Of a DNA stretch of 5,928 nt, positions 1-5,255 are shown piece by piece (position 1 is the stretch's first letter; every line of letters starts with the position of its first letter). The stretch spans positions 1 to 5,928 of the forward strand of contig JAFAKI010000112.1 in the NCBI GenBank assembly GCA_019235595.1, read 5' to 3'. Both the position numbers and the translations under genes were made by a program. Origin of the DNA: Mucilaginibacter sp. (lineage in GTDB: Bacteria > Bacteroidota > Bacteroidia > Sphingobacteriales > Sphingobacteriaceae). The notes beneath the pieces were generated by a model. The model saw only the letters and a list, made by a program, of their open reading frames with translations. It was not told the origin of the DNA and did no database searches.

Positions 1-386
1 AATTAAAGCATTTCAATACACTAGCCGAGCGTTTTGGTATTCACTTTAATGATGACCTGCGCAACCATGTAAAGGATGACCAGCATTTTAAAGACGGAAC
101 ATTGATGGTTGACGAAGGGAACCCTGTATTGGTGACGGCCAGAAAAATATTCATGAAAGATATCTGCTCCCTCACCCTCAGCTTCCCGGCTGAACCGGTT
201 TTGATGGATGGTAATGCCGTTATTATTGCGGTTTGCCGGTATGGCCGGGGCACTGTATTAGCTGTTGGCGATCCCTGGGTGTATAATGAATATACCAATG
301 GACGGTTGCCGAAAGGGTATGAAAATGATAAAGCTGTGAATGATTTGGCGCAATGGTTGATAGCGCAGATACCAGAGAAAGAGTGA
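1..386 (+). CDS. C-terminal end of a putative unsaturated rhamnogalacturonyl hydrolase-type protein (5' partial)
   Basis: The reading frame is open from the left edge (first whole codon at 3) to a TGA at 384-386, giving about 127 residues, so the true start lies outside the window. The visible part includes an LAERFGIHFNDDL stretch near the edge, an FMKDICSLTLSFPAEPVL segment, and then GRGTVLAVGDPWVYNEYTNG followed by an amphipathic C-terminal helix (NDLAQWLIAQI). From memory, this pattern matches the DUF4350/GATase-like tail of Bacteroidota GH88/GH105 proteins, which remove unsaturated galacturonyl residues from rhamnogalacturonan fragments. The catalytic (alpha/alpha)6 barrel would be upstream and is not visible, so enzymatic function is inferred from the tail and from the arabinofuranosidase gene on the right. 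The internal ATG at 102 is not a plausible start because the homologous-looking sequence continues upstream of it. The stop codon is also the first three bases of the palindromic element that follows. Confidence 0.6.
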   Translation, partial: LKHFNTLAERFGIHFNDDLRNHVKDDQHFKDGTLMVDEGNPVLVTARKIFMKDICSLTLSFPAEPVLMDGNAVIIAVCRYGRGTVLAVGDPWVYNEYTNGRLPKGYENDKAVNDLAQWLIAQIPEKE

Positions 387-457
387 ACACGATTTTTAGG
401 ATTTATAAGATTTTCAAGATAATCGTGAAAATCCCTTAATCATGTAAATCGTGTTCA
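384..457. repeat. 74-bp palindromic element between convergent genes, possible bidirectional terminator
   Basis: The outer arms form a perfect 12-bp inverted repeat, TGAACACGATTT at 384-395 and AAATCGTGTTCA at 446-457. Inside lies a second perfect 8-bp pair, GATTTTCA at 409-416 and TGAAAATC at 426-433, around a 9-nt loop. The left half repeats GATT at 391, 400 and 409, and the right half repeats AATC at 421, 430, 438 and 447, so both halves show an 8-9 nt periodicity. It fills nearly the whole gap between two convergent genes (stop codons at 384-386 and 462-464). Transcribed from either side it would fold into a long hairpin, so a bidirectional terminator or mRNA 3'-end stabiliser is a reasonable role. 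There is no long T run after it in either direction. The structure resembles dispersed palindromic repeats seen between genes in Bacteroidota, but its copy number here is unknown. Confidence 0.75.
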
Positions 458-461
458 GATC

Positions 462-1625
462 TTATAATAATAACGTATCCACCCTGTGCGCATGCACAAT
501 ATTATCGCAGGGCGACCAGGAGAATATGGTAAACTGACCGTCTTGAGAAGCTACCAGTGCAAAGGCATCGCGCTGATCGTGAACAAACTGAGCTGCGGCA
601 AAGTGGCGTGTGCCACCTTCCTGCCCGGGAGCTACTAATTGGGCTTCGCTGTCAATAATAGGCTCGGTCACCATAATTTCTTTGACGGTTTCACTACCAT
701 GCGGGCGGGATATCTTTGCACCGAAAGCCAAAAGCTCATGCCTGTCGTTAATAATGGTGGCGCCATCTACCGCAGTAAGACCGGCAATGCAAGCTATTTC
801 TTTTGAAAATTCCTCTTTCCACAAGGTCAGGTTGTGGTCATTTATACTTTGTACCATCAGGTTGGCGAGGCCATTAAATGATGGCGAAATTTCATAAGAT
901 ATCGGATGAATGATGGATTCGCGCCATTTATCATTGTCCGAAGGTACGATCAGTAGTAATCCGCCATGGCCATGCGCACGCATAGATACTGCGAGTTGCA
1001 CATGAACATTAACAGGGTTATTCCATGATAATTGCGATGAAAAACCAAGTAAGGACGATAAAAGCGCAGGGCAATCGGGGAAATTAATGCTCTGTTCATC
1101 CACTACCTTTACTTCGTCGCCCTTTAAAACGGCAACGTTCACATACTTTCCGAAACCATCCACGCGACGGTGTTTGACCACCAGTAATCCGGGTTCTATT
1201 ACCTCCAGCACAAAACAAAATCCGGGGATATCGTGTGTAGTGCCCCAAATGTACAGGTCCTCATCTTCCTGCCAAACACCCAGGTGAATGCCCGATCGTT
1301 CAACCGCAGGTGCAAGTTTGATCAGAGCTTCGGTATTAAGCACCAGGCGTTGTTCAAATACTAAAGGCTGGGATGATTGCTCGGGAGGAAGAAATGCCAA
1401 TGATATTTTTGGCGAGCGCCCTTCTTCTTTTCTCAGGCTGGTCCAGAACGCAGTATCAATAATGGCTTCTATCGTATGTTTTTTCGGTTGGCAGGCTATA
1501 CCGTCTTCACCGCGTTTGGCAGCATTTGCTATTTGCAATGCAAAATGCGATTCGATAGCACCCGATACTAAACGTGCAGCTTTATAAGATGTTTCGCTTA
1601 TCATTGACCTGATCCCTGTATTCAT
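462..1625 (-). CDS. DACNV-type sensor protein with DisA_N-like diadenylate cyclase domain
   Basis: This 387-residue soluble protein has two parts. Residues 1 to about 235 resemble the DACNV sensor region and end in an HGHGGLLLIVPS segment (218-229). Residues about 265-370 look like a DisA_N/DAC domain, the fold that condenses two ATP into cyclic di-AMP. The DAC hallmarks visible are D287-G288-A289 followed by a strand and IINDRHELLAFGA, then G338-T339-R340-H341. It departs from canonical enzymes: the usual RHR is R340-H341-F342, and the usual SEETG is S360-Q361-D362-G363, so catalytic activity is uncertain. No signal peptide or membrane segment is evident, unlike CdaA-type cyclases. The start could be M1 (1625) or M8 (1604); a promoter-like box close to M1 would make M1 leaderless or favour M8. 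It lies 95 bp downstream of the Crp/Fnr gene on the same strand, with a hairpin between, so it may be transcribed partly on its own. Family assignment is by motif recognition; activity is not established. Confidence 0.8.
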   Translation of the reverse strand: MNTGIRSMISETSYKAARLVSGAIESHFALQIANAAKRGEDGIACQPKKHTIEAIIDTAFWTSLRKEEGRSPKISLAFLPPEQSSQPLVFEQRLVLNTEALIKLAPAVERSGIHLGVWQEDEDLYIWGTTHDIPGFCFVLEVIEPGLLVVKHRRVDGFGKYVNVAVLKGDEVKVVDEQSINFPDCPALLSSLLGFSSQLSWNNPVNVHVQLAVSMRAHGHGGLLLIVPSDNDKWRESIIHPISYEISPSFNGLANLMVQSINDHNLTLWKEEFSKEIACIAGLTAVDGATIINDRHELLAFGAKISRPHGSETVKEIMVTEPIIDSEAQLVAPGQEGGTRHFAAAQFVHDQRDAFALVASQDGQFTIFSWSPCDNIVHAHRVDTLLL

Positions 1626-1628
1626 AGA

Positions 1629-1658
1629 TAAAATTAGATTCCCCTAATTTAATCCAAA
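1629..1658 (-). promoter_or_regulatory. Putative promoter with overlapping dyad for the DAC-like gene
   Basis: Read on the minus strand, TTTG (1658-1655) is followed after 18 bp by TAATTTTA (1636-1629), one mismatch from the Bacteroidota -7 consensus TAnnTTTG. A perfect 7-bp dyad, AAATTAG at 1631-1637 and CTAATTT at 1644-1650 with a 6-bp spacer, overlaps the -7 box and the promoter spacer, which is where a repressor or autoregulator would bind. Transcription would begin almost at the first ATG (1625), implying a leaderless message or use of the ATG at 1604. The -7 mismatch and the AT-rich setting keep confidence modest. Confidence 0.35.
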
Positions 1659-1679
1659 TTGCCCTACCACGATACTGAT

Positions 1680-1717
1680 ACAGCGAAATATTACTTTAAT
1701 ATGCCTTTTTTCGCTGT
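1680..1717 (-). repeat. Hairpin immediately after the Crp/Fnr stop codon
   Basis: A perfect 9-bp inverted repeat, ACAGCGAAA at 1680-1688 and TTTCGCTGT at 1709-1717, encloses a second 6-bp pair, ATATTA at 1688-1693 and TAATAT at 1697-1702. The two pairs share base 1688. In the minus-strand transcript it starts 3 nt after the TAA (1723-1721) and can form a two-tier stem with a one-sided purine-rich bulge. There is no U run after it in the direction of transcription, so it is not a textbook intrinsic terminator. It may attenuate read-through into the DAC-like gene or protect the 3' end of the upstream message. Confidence 0.5.
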
Positions 1718-1720
1718 GCT

Positions 1721-2416
1721 TTACAAATGGCTTACCGTATCGGTCAGTTTTTTCAACTGCGGTTCATTAATGACCCGGATATTTTTACCTGCAACTTCTA
1801 CCAGCTTTTCATCGGTAAATTCATTCATCACCTTAAAAAGCGTTTCATAAGAAGCCCCGGCAAACGAAGATAAGTCCTGGCGGGTGAGCTCAATTGCGAT
1901 GGAACCGTCCTGATTGATACCAAACTGATTTTTTAGATTGATAAGCGCCTGTGCAATCCGGCCTTTAACCGGCATGTGAACCAGGTTGCGAACTCGTTTT
2001 TCTGACTCCTGTAGTTCATTCGCCATAAAACGCATCAGCTTGTAGGTGAGATTGTTGTTTACCTGCATGGTCGACTCGAAAAATTCCATATCGATATAGC
2101 ACACCACAACAGGTTCCAATGCCGTGGCCGATACCAGGTAATTGGAGTCATCGCCCAAACCGGTATGGCCCAATATTTCTCCGGCTTTTGCAAAGCGTAT
2201 GATCAGGTCTTTTTCATTATCCCATTTCTTGTGCACCTTCACATTACCGGAATAAAGAAAATAGATGCCTCTCACCAGCTCGCCTTCCCGGAAAATAGGA
2301 TGACCTTTTTTGATGGAAATATTTTGTTTGTGCGCTGCAATGGCCGGAAGCCAGTCTTTTAAACAAAGACGGCACATGAAGCAGCTTTTCAGATCGCACC
2401 CGTTGTTAACTTTCAT
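1721..2416 (-). CDS. Crp/Fnr-family transcriptional regulator with N-terminal four-cysteine cluster
   Basis: The 231-residue protein has the standard Crp/Fnr order: a cyclic-nucleotide-binding-like beta-roll at about 27-115, a long dimerisation helix at about 115-145 (FESTMQVNNNLTYKLMRFM), and a winged helix-turn-helix at about 150-215. The DNA-reading element LTRQDLSSFAGASYETLFKV (177-196) places E191, F194 and K195 where Fnr has its E-S-R contacts, so the preferred site may differ from the Fnr box. Four cysteines, C7, C12, C15 and C18 (C-x4-C-x2-C-x2-C), precede the beta-roll and could hold an Fe-S cluster or act as a thiol switch; the spacing is not that of E. coli Fnr. The Glu and Arg that hold cAMP in Crp are not kept (H84 and L94/V95 region), so cAMP is an unlikely ligand. 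The gene starts 66 bp after the DoxX stop on the same strand; I saw no convincing promoter between them, so co-transcription is likely. Confidence 0.9.
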   Translation of the reverse strand: MKVNNGCDLKSCFMCRLCLKDWLPAIAAHKQNISIKKGHPIFREGELVRGIYFLYSGNVKVHKKWDNEKDLIIRFAKAGEILGHTGLGDDSNYLVSATALEPVVVCYIDMEFFESTMQVNNNLTYKLMRFMANELQESEKRVRNLVHMPVKGRIAQALINLKNQFGINQDGSIAIELTRQDLSSFAGASYETLFKVMNEFTDEKLVEVAGKNIRVINEPQLKKLTDTVSHL

Positions 2417-2482
2417 TCTCTAAAACAATACCGGGTGCAATATTAAATTTTAATGGACGACAATGGTAAAATTGGGATGAAA

Positions 2483-2926
2483 TTATTCGTTGCAGCTGTT
2501 TAAATAGCACTCAAGCGACCATCGGCCCGAGCCTATAATTGCAAACAGTACCAATAGCACAAGTGCCACTATAGCTGATGCAAGGTCTGTATTAAATGGT
2601 GATTGTAATATATCAATGAAGAACACAGCCCCAAATACAACCGGGATCTGCATAATTGCCGAAAAACGTGTCAATATCCCCAGGGCAATCAATGTTCCGC
2701 CTACCATGTGCACGAAAGTGACATAATAAACCAGGGCCATCAGTAGCCATGGTGCGACGGTAATATCAGCGCGGGTTTCGATAATTGATTTCAAGATGGC
2801 GGTGTTCTCCATAAAGCCAAGCCCCTTTAGCAACAGAAAAATACCCAGAAATATACGGATGATATCCAGAAAGCGGGGATGGTGACTATCGCCCCATTTC
2901 TCTATTCGGTTGATCACATTCATCAT
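2483..2926 (-). CDS. DoxX-family inner-membrane protein
   Basis: From the start chosen here the protein has 147 residues and four predicted membrane helices at about 19-38, 59-83, 88-105 and 115-133. A G-S-G-R-W-S-L-E stretch follows the last helix, similar to the G-x-G-x-x-S-L-D end typical of DoxX-family proteins. The length and topology fit the family. Members are small membrane proteins linked in some bacteria to quinone or redox and oxidative-stress functions, but the precise role of most is unknown and is not assigned here. The frame stays open to an ATG at 2956, but the best promoter candidate (2967-2998) would put the transcript start only a few bases before it. The ATG at 2926 has an AGGA 5 nt upstream and is preferred; the adjacent ATG at 2923 is equally possible. 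It heads the minus-strand block, with the Crp/Fnr gene next. Confidence 0.85.
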   Translation of the reverse strand: MMNVINRIEKWGDSHHPRFLDIIRIFLGIFLLLKGLGFMENTAILKSIIETRADITVAPWLLMALVYYVTFVHMVGGTLIALGILTRFSAIMQIPVVFGAVFFIDILQSPFNTDLASAIVALVLLVLFAIIGSGRWSLECYLNSCNE

Positions 2927-2966
2927 AAATTTCCTTTTGTAACAAGTTTTTGACAAACCGTTATTC

Positions 2967-2998
2967 CAAATATAACAAAAACTTTACATTGTTCCAAG
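2967..2998 (-). promoter_or_regulatory. Putative promoter of the DoxX-Crp/Fnr block
   Basis: On the minus strand, CTTG (2998-2995) is followed after exactly 20 bp by TATATTTG (2974-2967), a full match to the Bacteroidota -7 box TAnnTTTG with a near-match -33 box. The predicted transcript start lies near 2960, leaving a leader of about 35 nt to the ATG at 2926. The position at the head of three co-directional genes supports it. Confidence 0.6.
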
Positions 2999-3075
2999 GG
3001 AATTCATAGCTAATGGCTGCTTTTGTGAGTTGATTTGAAATATTGCATAAACAATAAAAATTTATTTGTAAACTG

Positions 3076-3095
3076 TATTTTATGATAATAAAATA
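3076..3095. repeat. Perfect 8-bp AT-rich dyad in the divergent intergenic region
   Basis: TATTTTAT at 3076-3083 and ATAAAATA at 3088-3095 are perfect inverted copies around GATA. The dyad centre is roughly 65-70 bp upstream of the predicted start of the CLC transcript, a distance typical of activator sites. The local sequence is extremely AT-rich, so chance symmetry is a real possibility. Confidence 0.3.
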
Positions 3096-3115
3096 TTAAT
3101 TAAACAATACTTTAA

Positions 3116-3147
3116 TTTGATTATTGTGAATTTCCTGATTAATTTTG
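3116..3147 (+). promoter_or_regulatory. Putative promoter of the CLC transporter gene
   Basis: TTTG at 3116-3119 and TAATTTTG at 3140-3147 are separated by 20 bp, a full match to the Bacteroidota -33/-7 promoter consensus. Transcription would start near 3153, giving a leader of about 58 nt to the ATG at 3211. The divergent arrangement with the DoxX promoter leaves roughly 115 bp between the two -33 boxes for shared regulation. Confidence 0.65.
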
Positions 3148-3210
3148 CGTCGATTTCACGGCGTGCACTAAAACTTTTTGTCGGCCGGTGAATTCTCCTT
3201 TTATACACAC

Positions 3211-5091
3211 ATGAAAACTACAGGATACGCAAACGGCATTCCTATCTCGCCTTCATTAGATTACTTGCCGGGGAATAAAGAAGACGCTAAAAAAAGTATT
3301 GTTTTAAAGAAAAGGCTCATTACGATTTCACTCCTGTGTATTGCGGTGGCGGTAGTGATAAGTCTGATAGCCAAATTTTTAGTTTCGCTCATCAACCTGA
3401 TCACCAATATCTCCTTTTATGGAACGTTCTCTTTGAAATTTCAAAGCCCTGCCTATAATCATTTGGGCTTGTGGATACTCATCATACCTGCAATAGGCGG
3501 TTTAGTGGTTGGCTTGATGGCCTTGTATGGCTCAAAGGCAATACGGGGGCACGGTATTCCAGAGGCAATGGAGCAGATATTGGTTAATCAAAGTAAAATA
3601 AAGCCGCTTATCACCTTCCTTAAGCCAGTATCATCTGCAATTGCTATCGGAACCGGTGGCCCATTTGGCGCCGAAGGTCCAATTATTGCTACGGGTGGGG
3701 CATTGGGCTCTACGCTAGGACAAATATTCAGGGTTACGTCAAACGAAAGGAAGATCATCCTGGCAGCCGGAGCTACCGCGGGTATGTCGGCCATATTTGG
3801 TACGCCGATAGCCGCTGTTTTCCTGGCTATCGAATTGCTGCTTTTTGAGTTTTCTCCTAAAGCTATTTTGCCGGTTGCTTTGGCTTGTATCACAGGTGCA
3901 GCCGGGCACCACGTGCTGTTCGAATCCGGACCGGTATTTCCAATGCCTAATATTGCAGTGCCAAACAATATCGCACTGGCTGTTTACAGTTTTATGGGAG
4001 TTATCATCGGCTTTTTGGCGATGGGGCTCACTAAGGCGGTTTACTGGATAGAAGATATGTTCGAAAAGCTGCCTATACACTGGATGTGGTGGCCCGCTAT
4101 TGGTGGTTTGGCAGTAGGTGTAGTTGGTTATTTCGCACCGCATACGCTGGGCGTAGGTTACGATAATATCACTAACCTTTTATCAGGAAACCTGCCCCTT
4201 ACTATAATATTAAGTTTGTGCTTCTTTAAAATTATCTCTTGGGCCATTGCATTGGGTAGTGGCACGTCAGGCGGAACGCTGGCCCCGCTGTTAACCATGG
4301 GTGGAGCAGCAGGCGCCATTCTGGGCATCGTGGTTTCCAAAAACTTTCCTGAGGTGGGTATCAGCATACCTATGGCAGCGCTCATCGGCATGTCGGCCAT
4401 GTTTGCGGGGGCGTCAAGGGCTTATCTGACCAGTATCACCTTTGCGCTGGAAGCAACTATTCAATCACATGCTTTGTTGCCTTTATTAGGAGCATGTACG
4501 GCATCCTATCTTATTTCTTTCTTTCTGATGGAAAATACCATCATGACAGAGAAAATTGCCCGCAGGGGAGTGTTTACGCCAGATTCTTTTGAGCCTGATC
4601 TGTTACAGAAACTAACGGTAGTTCAATTAATGAATGAAAGTGATGTGGTACTTAACTCGCAAAACAGTATTAAAGAAGTAAAACAATGGCTGGACGAAAG
4701 TCACGACCAAAGCAATTACTTTATGACAGTAGATAATGATGGCTCCTATTCGGGCGTTTTGAAACGGACAGACCTGTTCACGCCGGAGGTTAAGGCTGAT
4801 CCCACCATAAAAGATATTATGAAACCGGTGCATTTATTTCTCAAAAACAACGATACTTTACGCACGGCGGTTGAGCTAATGGCCAGGCACGATACAGAAG
4901 CCCTGCCAGTGGTAACCGCAAAAGGCGGCAAAATAATAGGTATGCTTACTTATCATGATGTCCTGACAGCCTACAAACATCATATCGAAGAAAATGAAAC
5001 CGCAAATACGCAAATTTCGCTTAAGCGCCGGAGGATGAAAATGCTGATCAGAGGAAAAAAGCTAATCCACATCAATGACGTGTCAAAATAA
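3211..5091 (+). CDS. CLC-family anion channel/transporter with two C-terminal CBS domains
   Basis: The 626-residue inner-membrane protein moves anions such as chloride across the membrane. Residues about 38-455 form the CLC membrane core. The three conserved anion-path motifs are visible: GHGIPE (113-118), GAEGP with the gating glutamate E155 (153-157), and GGTLAP (354-359). A cytosolic CBS pair follows at about 470-525 and 533-590, a module that usually binds adenine nucleotides and controls gating. Compared with E. coli ClC-ec1 by eye, Ser107 is H114, the proton glutamate Glu203 is L209 (after E208), and Tyr445 is M445. The first two substitutions are familiar in CBS-bearing bacterial CLCs. 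Loss of the internal proton glutamate leaves open whether it works as a channel or as a weakly coupled antiporter. The frame opens upstream to a TTG at 3178, but the ATG at 3211 is preferred because it gives a normal leader and family-like N terminus. It stands alone on its strand, with its own promoter and terminator. Confidence 0.93.
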   Translation: MKTTGYANGIPISPSLDYLPGNKEDAKKSIVLKKRLITISLLCIAVAVVISLIAKFLVSLINLITNISFYGTFSLKFQSPAYNHLGLWILIIPAIGGLVVGLMALYGSKAIRGHGIPEAMEQILVNQSKIKPLITFLKPVSSAIAIGTGGPFGAEGPIIATGGALGSTLGQIFRVTSNERKIILAAGATAGMSAIFGTPIAAVFLAIELLLFEFSPKAILPVALACITGAAGHHVLFESGPVFPMPNIAVPNNIALAVYSFMGVIIGFLAMGLTKAVYWIEDMFEKLPIHWMWWPAIGGLAVGVVGYFAPHTLGVGYDNITNLLSGNLPLTIILSLCFFKIISWAIALGSGTSGGTLAPLLTMGGAAGAILGIVVSKNFPEVGISIPMAALIGMSAMFAGASRAYLTSITFALEATIQSHALLPLLGACTASYLISFFLMENTIMTEKIARRGVFTPDSFEPDLLQKLTVVQLMNESDVVLNSQNSIKEVKQWLDESHDQSNYFMTVDNDGSYSGVLKRTDLFTPEVKADPTIKDIMKPVHLFLKNNDTLRTAVELMARHDTEALPVVTAKGGKIIGMLTYHDVLTAYKHHIEENETANTQISLKRRRMKMLIRGKKLIHINDVSK

Positions 5092-5150
5092 CAATAATTA
5101 ACAATTGTAAATTACTACCTTCCGAATAACAGCGAATTGTGAAATGAATG

Positions 5151-5186
5151 TCTCCTTTATAAAAGGGAGGAATTTTTTTATTTTTT
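5151..5186 (+). terminator. Intrinsic terminator after the CLC gene
   Basis: CTCCTTT (5152-5158) pairs with AAGGGAG (5163-5169), including one G-T wobble, around an ATAA loop. It is followed by seven T (5173-5179) and six more T (5181-5186). It lies 60 bp after the CLC stop and before the arabinofuranosidase promoter candidate, and the T tract indicates plus-strand termination only. Confidence 0.8.
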
Positions 5187-5213
5187 ATAGCTGCTGTCAA
5201 TAATTATTTAAAA

Positions 5214-5221
5214 TAAATTTG
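5214..5221 (+). promoter_or_regulatory. Putative -7 box of the arabinofuranosidase gene
   Basis: TAAATTTG is a full match to the Bacteroidota -7 consensus and lies 34 bp before the start codon, giving a leader of about 29 nt. The matching -33 region (about 5190-5193, GCTG) is poor, so the promoter may depend on an activator, as is common for polysaccharide-use genes. It follows the CLC terminator directly, which supports separate transcription. Confidence 0.45.
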
Positions 5222-5255
5222 ACATTTTATAAGTGTTATTTATACATTTATAACC

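Noticed and set aside
384..457. CRISPR-like repeat array suggested by the short periodic GATT/AATC units.
   Set aside because: The units are 8-9 nt apart with no spacers of CRISPR length and sit within one palindrome; no cas genes are present.
610..1587. Plus-strand open frames (610-897, 1087-1287, 1288-1587) opposite the DAC-like gene.
   Set aside because: They are antisense to a well-supported coding region, show no recognisable domain, and have low-complexity Ser/Thr/Pro-rich composition typical of shadow frames.
2442..2454. Palindrome ATTAAA-T-TTTAAT about 30 bp upstream of the Crp/Fnr start, possible autoregulatory site.
   Set aside because: It contains only A and T in an AT-rich spacer, has no adjacent promoter match, and could easily arise by chance.
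3178..3210. TTG-initiated 11-residue extension of the CLC protein.
   Set aside because: The TTG would leave only about 25 nt of leader after the predicted transcript start, TTG starts are rare, and the ATG at 3211 gives a family-like N terminus.
3588..4143. Minus-strand and alternative-frame open frames inside the CLC gene.
   Set aside because: The CLC frame has unbroken family motifs throughout; the other frames are shadows without start signals or domains.
5092..5255. Small RNA or riboswitch in the gap between the CLC and arabinofuranosidase genes.
   Set aside because: The gap is explained by an intrinsic terminator and a promoter-like box; no further conserved-looking structure was visible.
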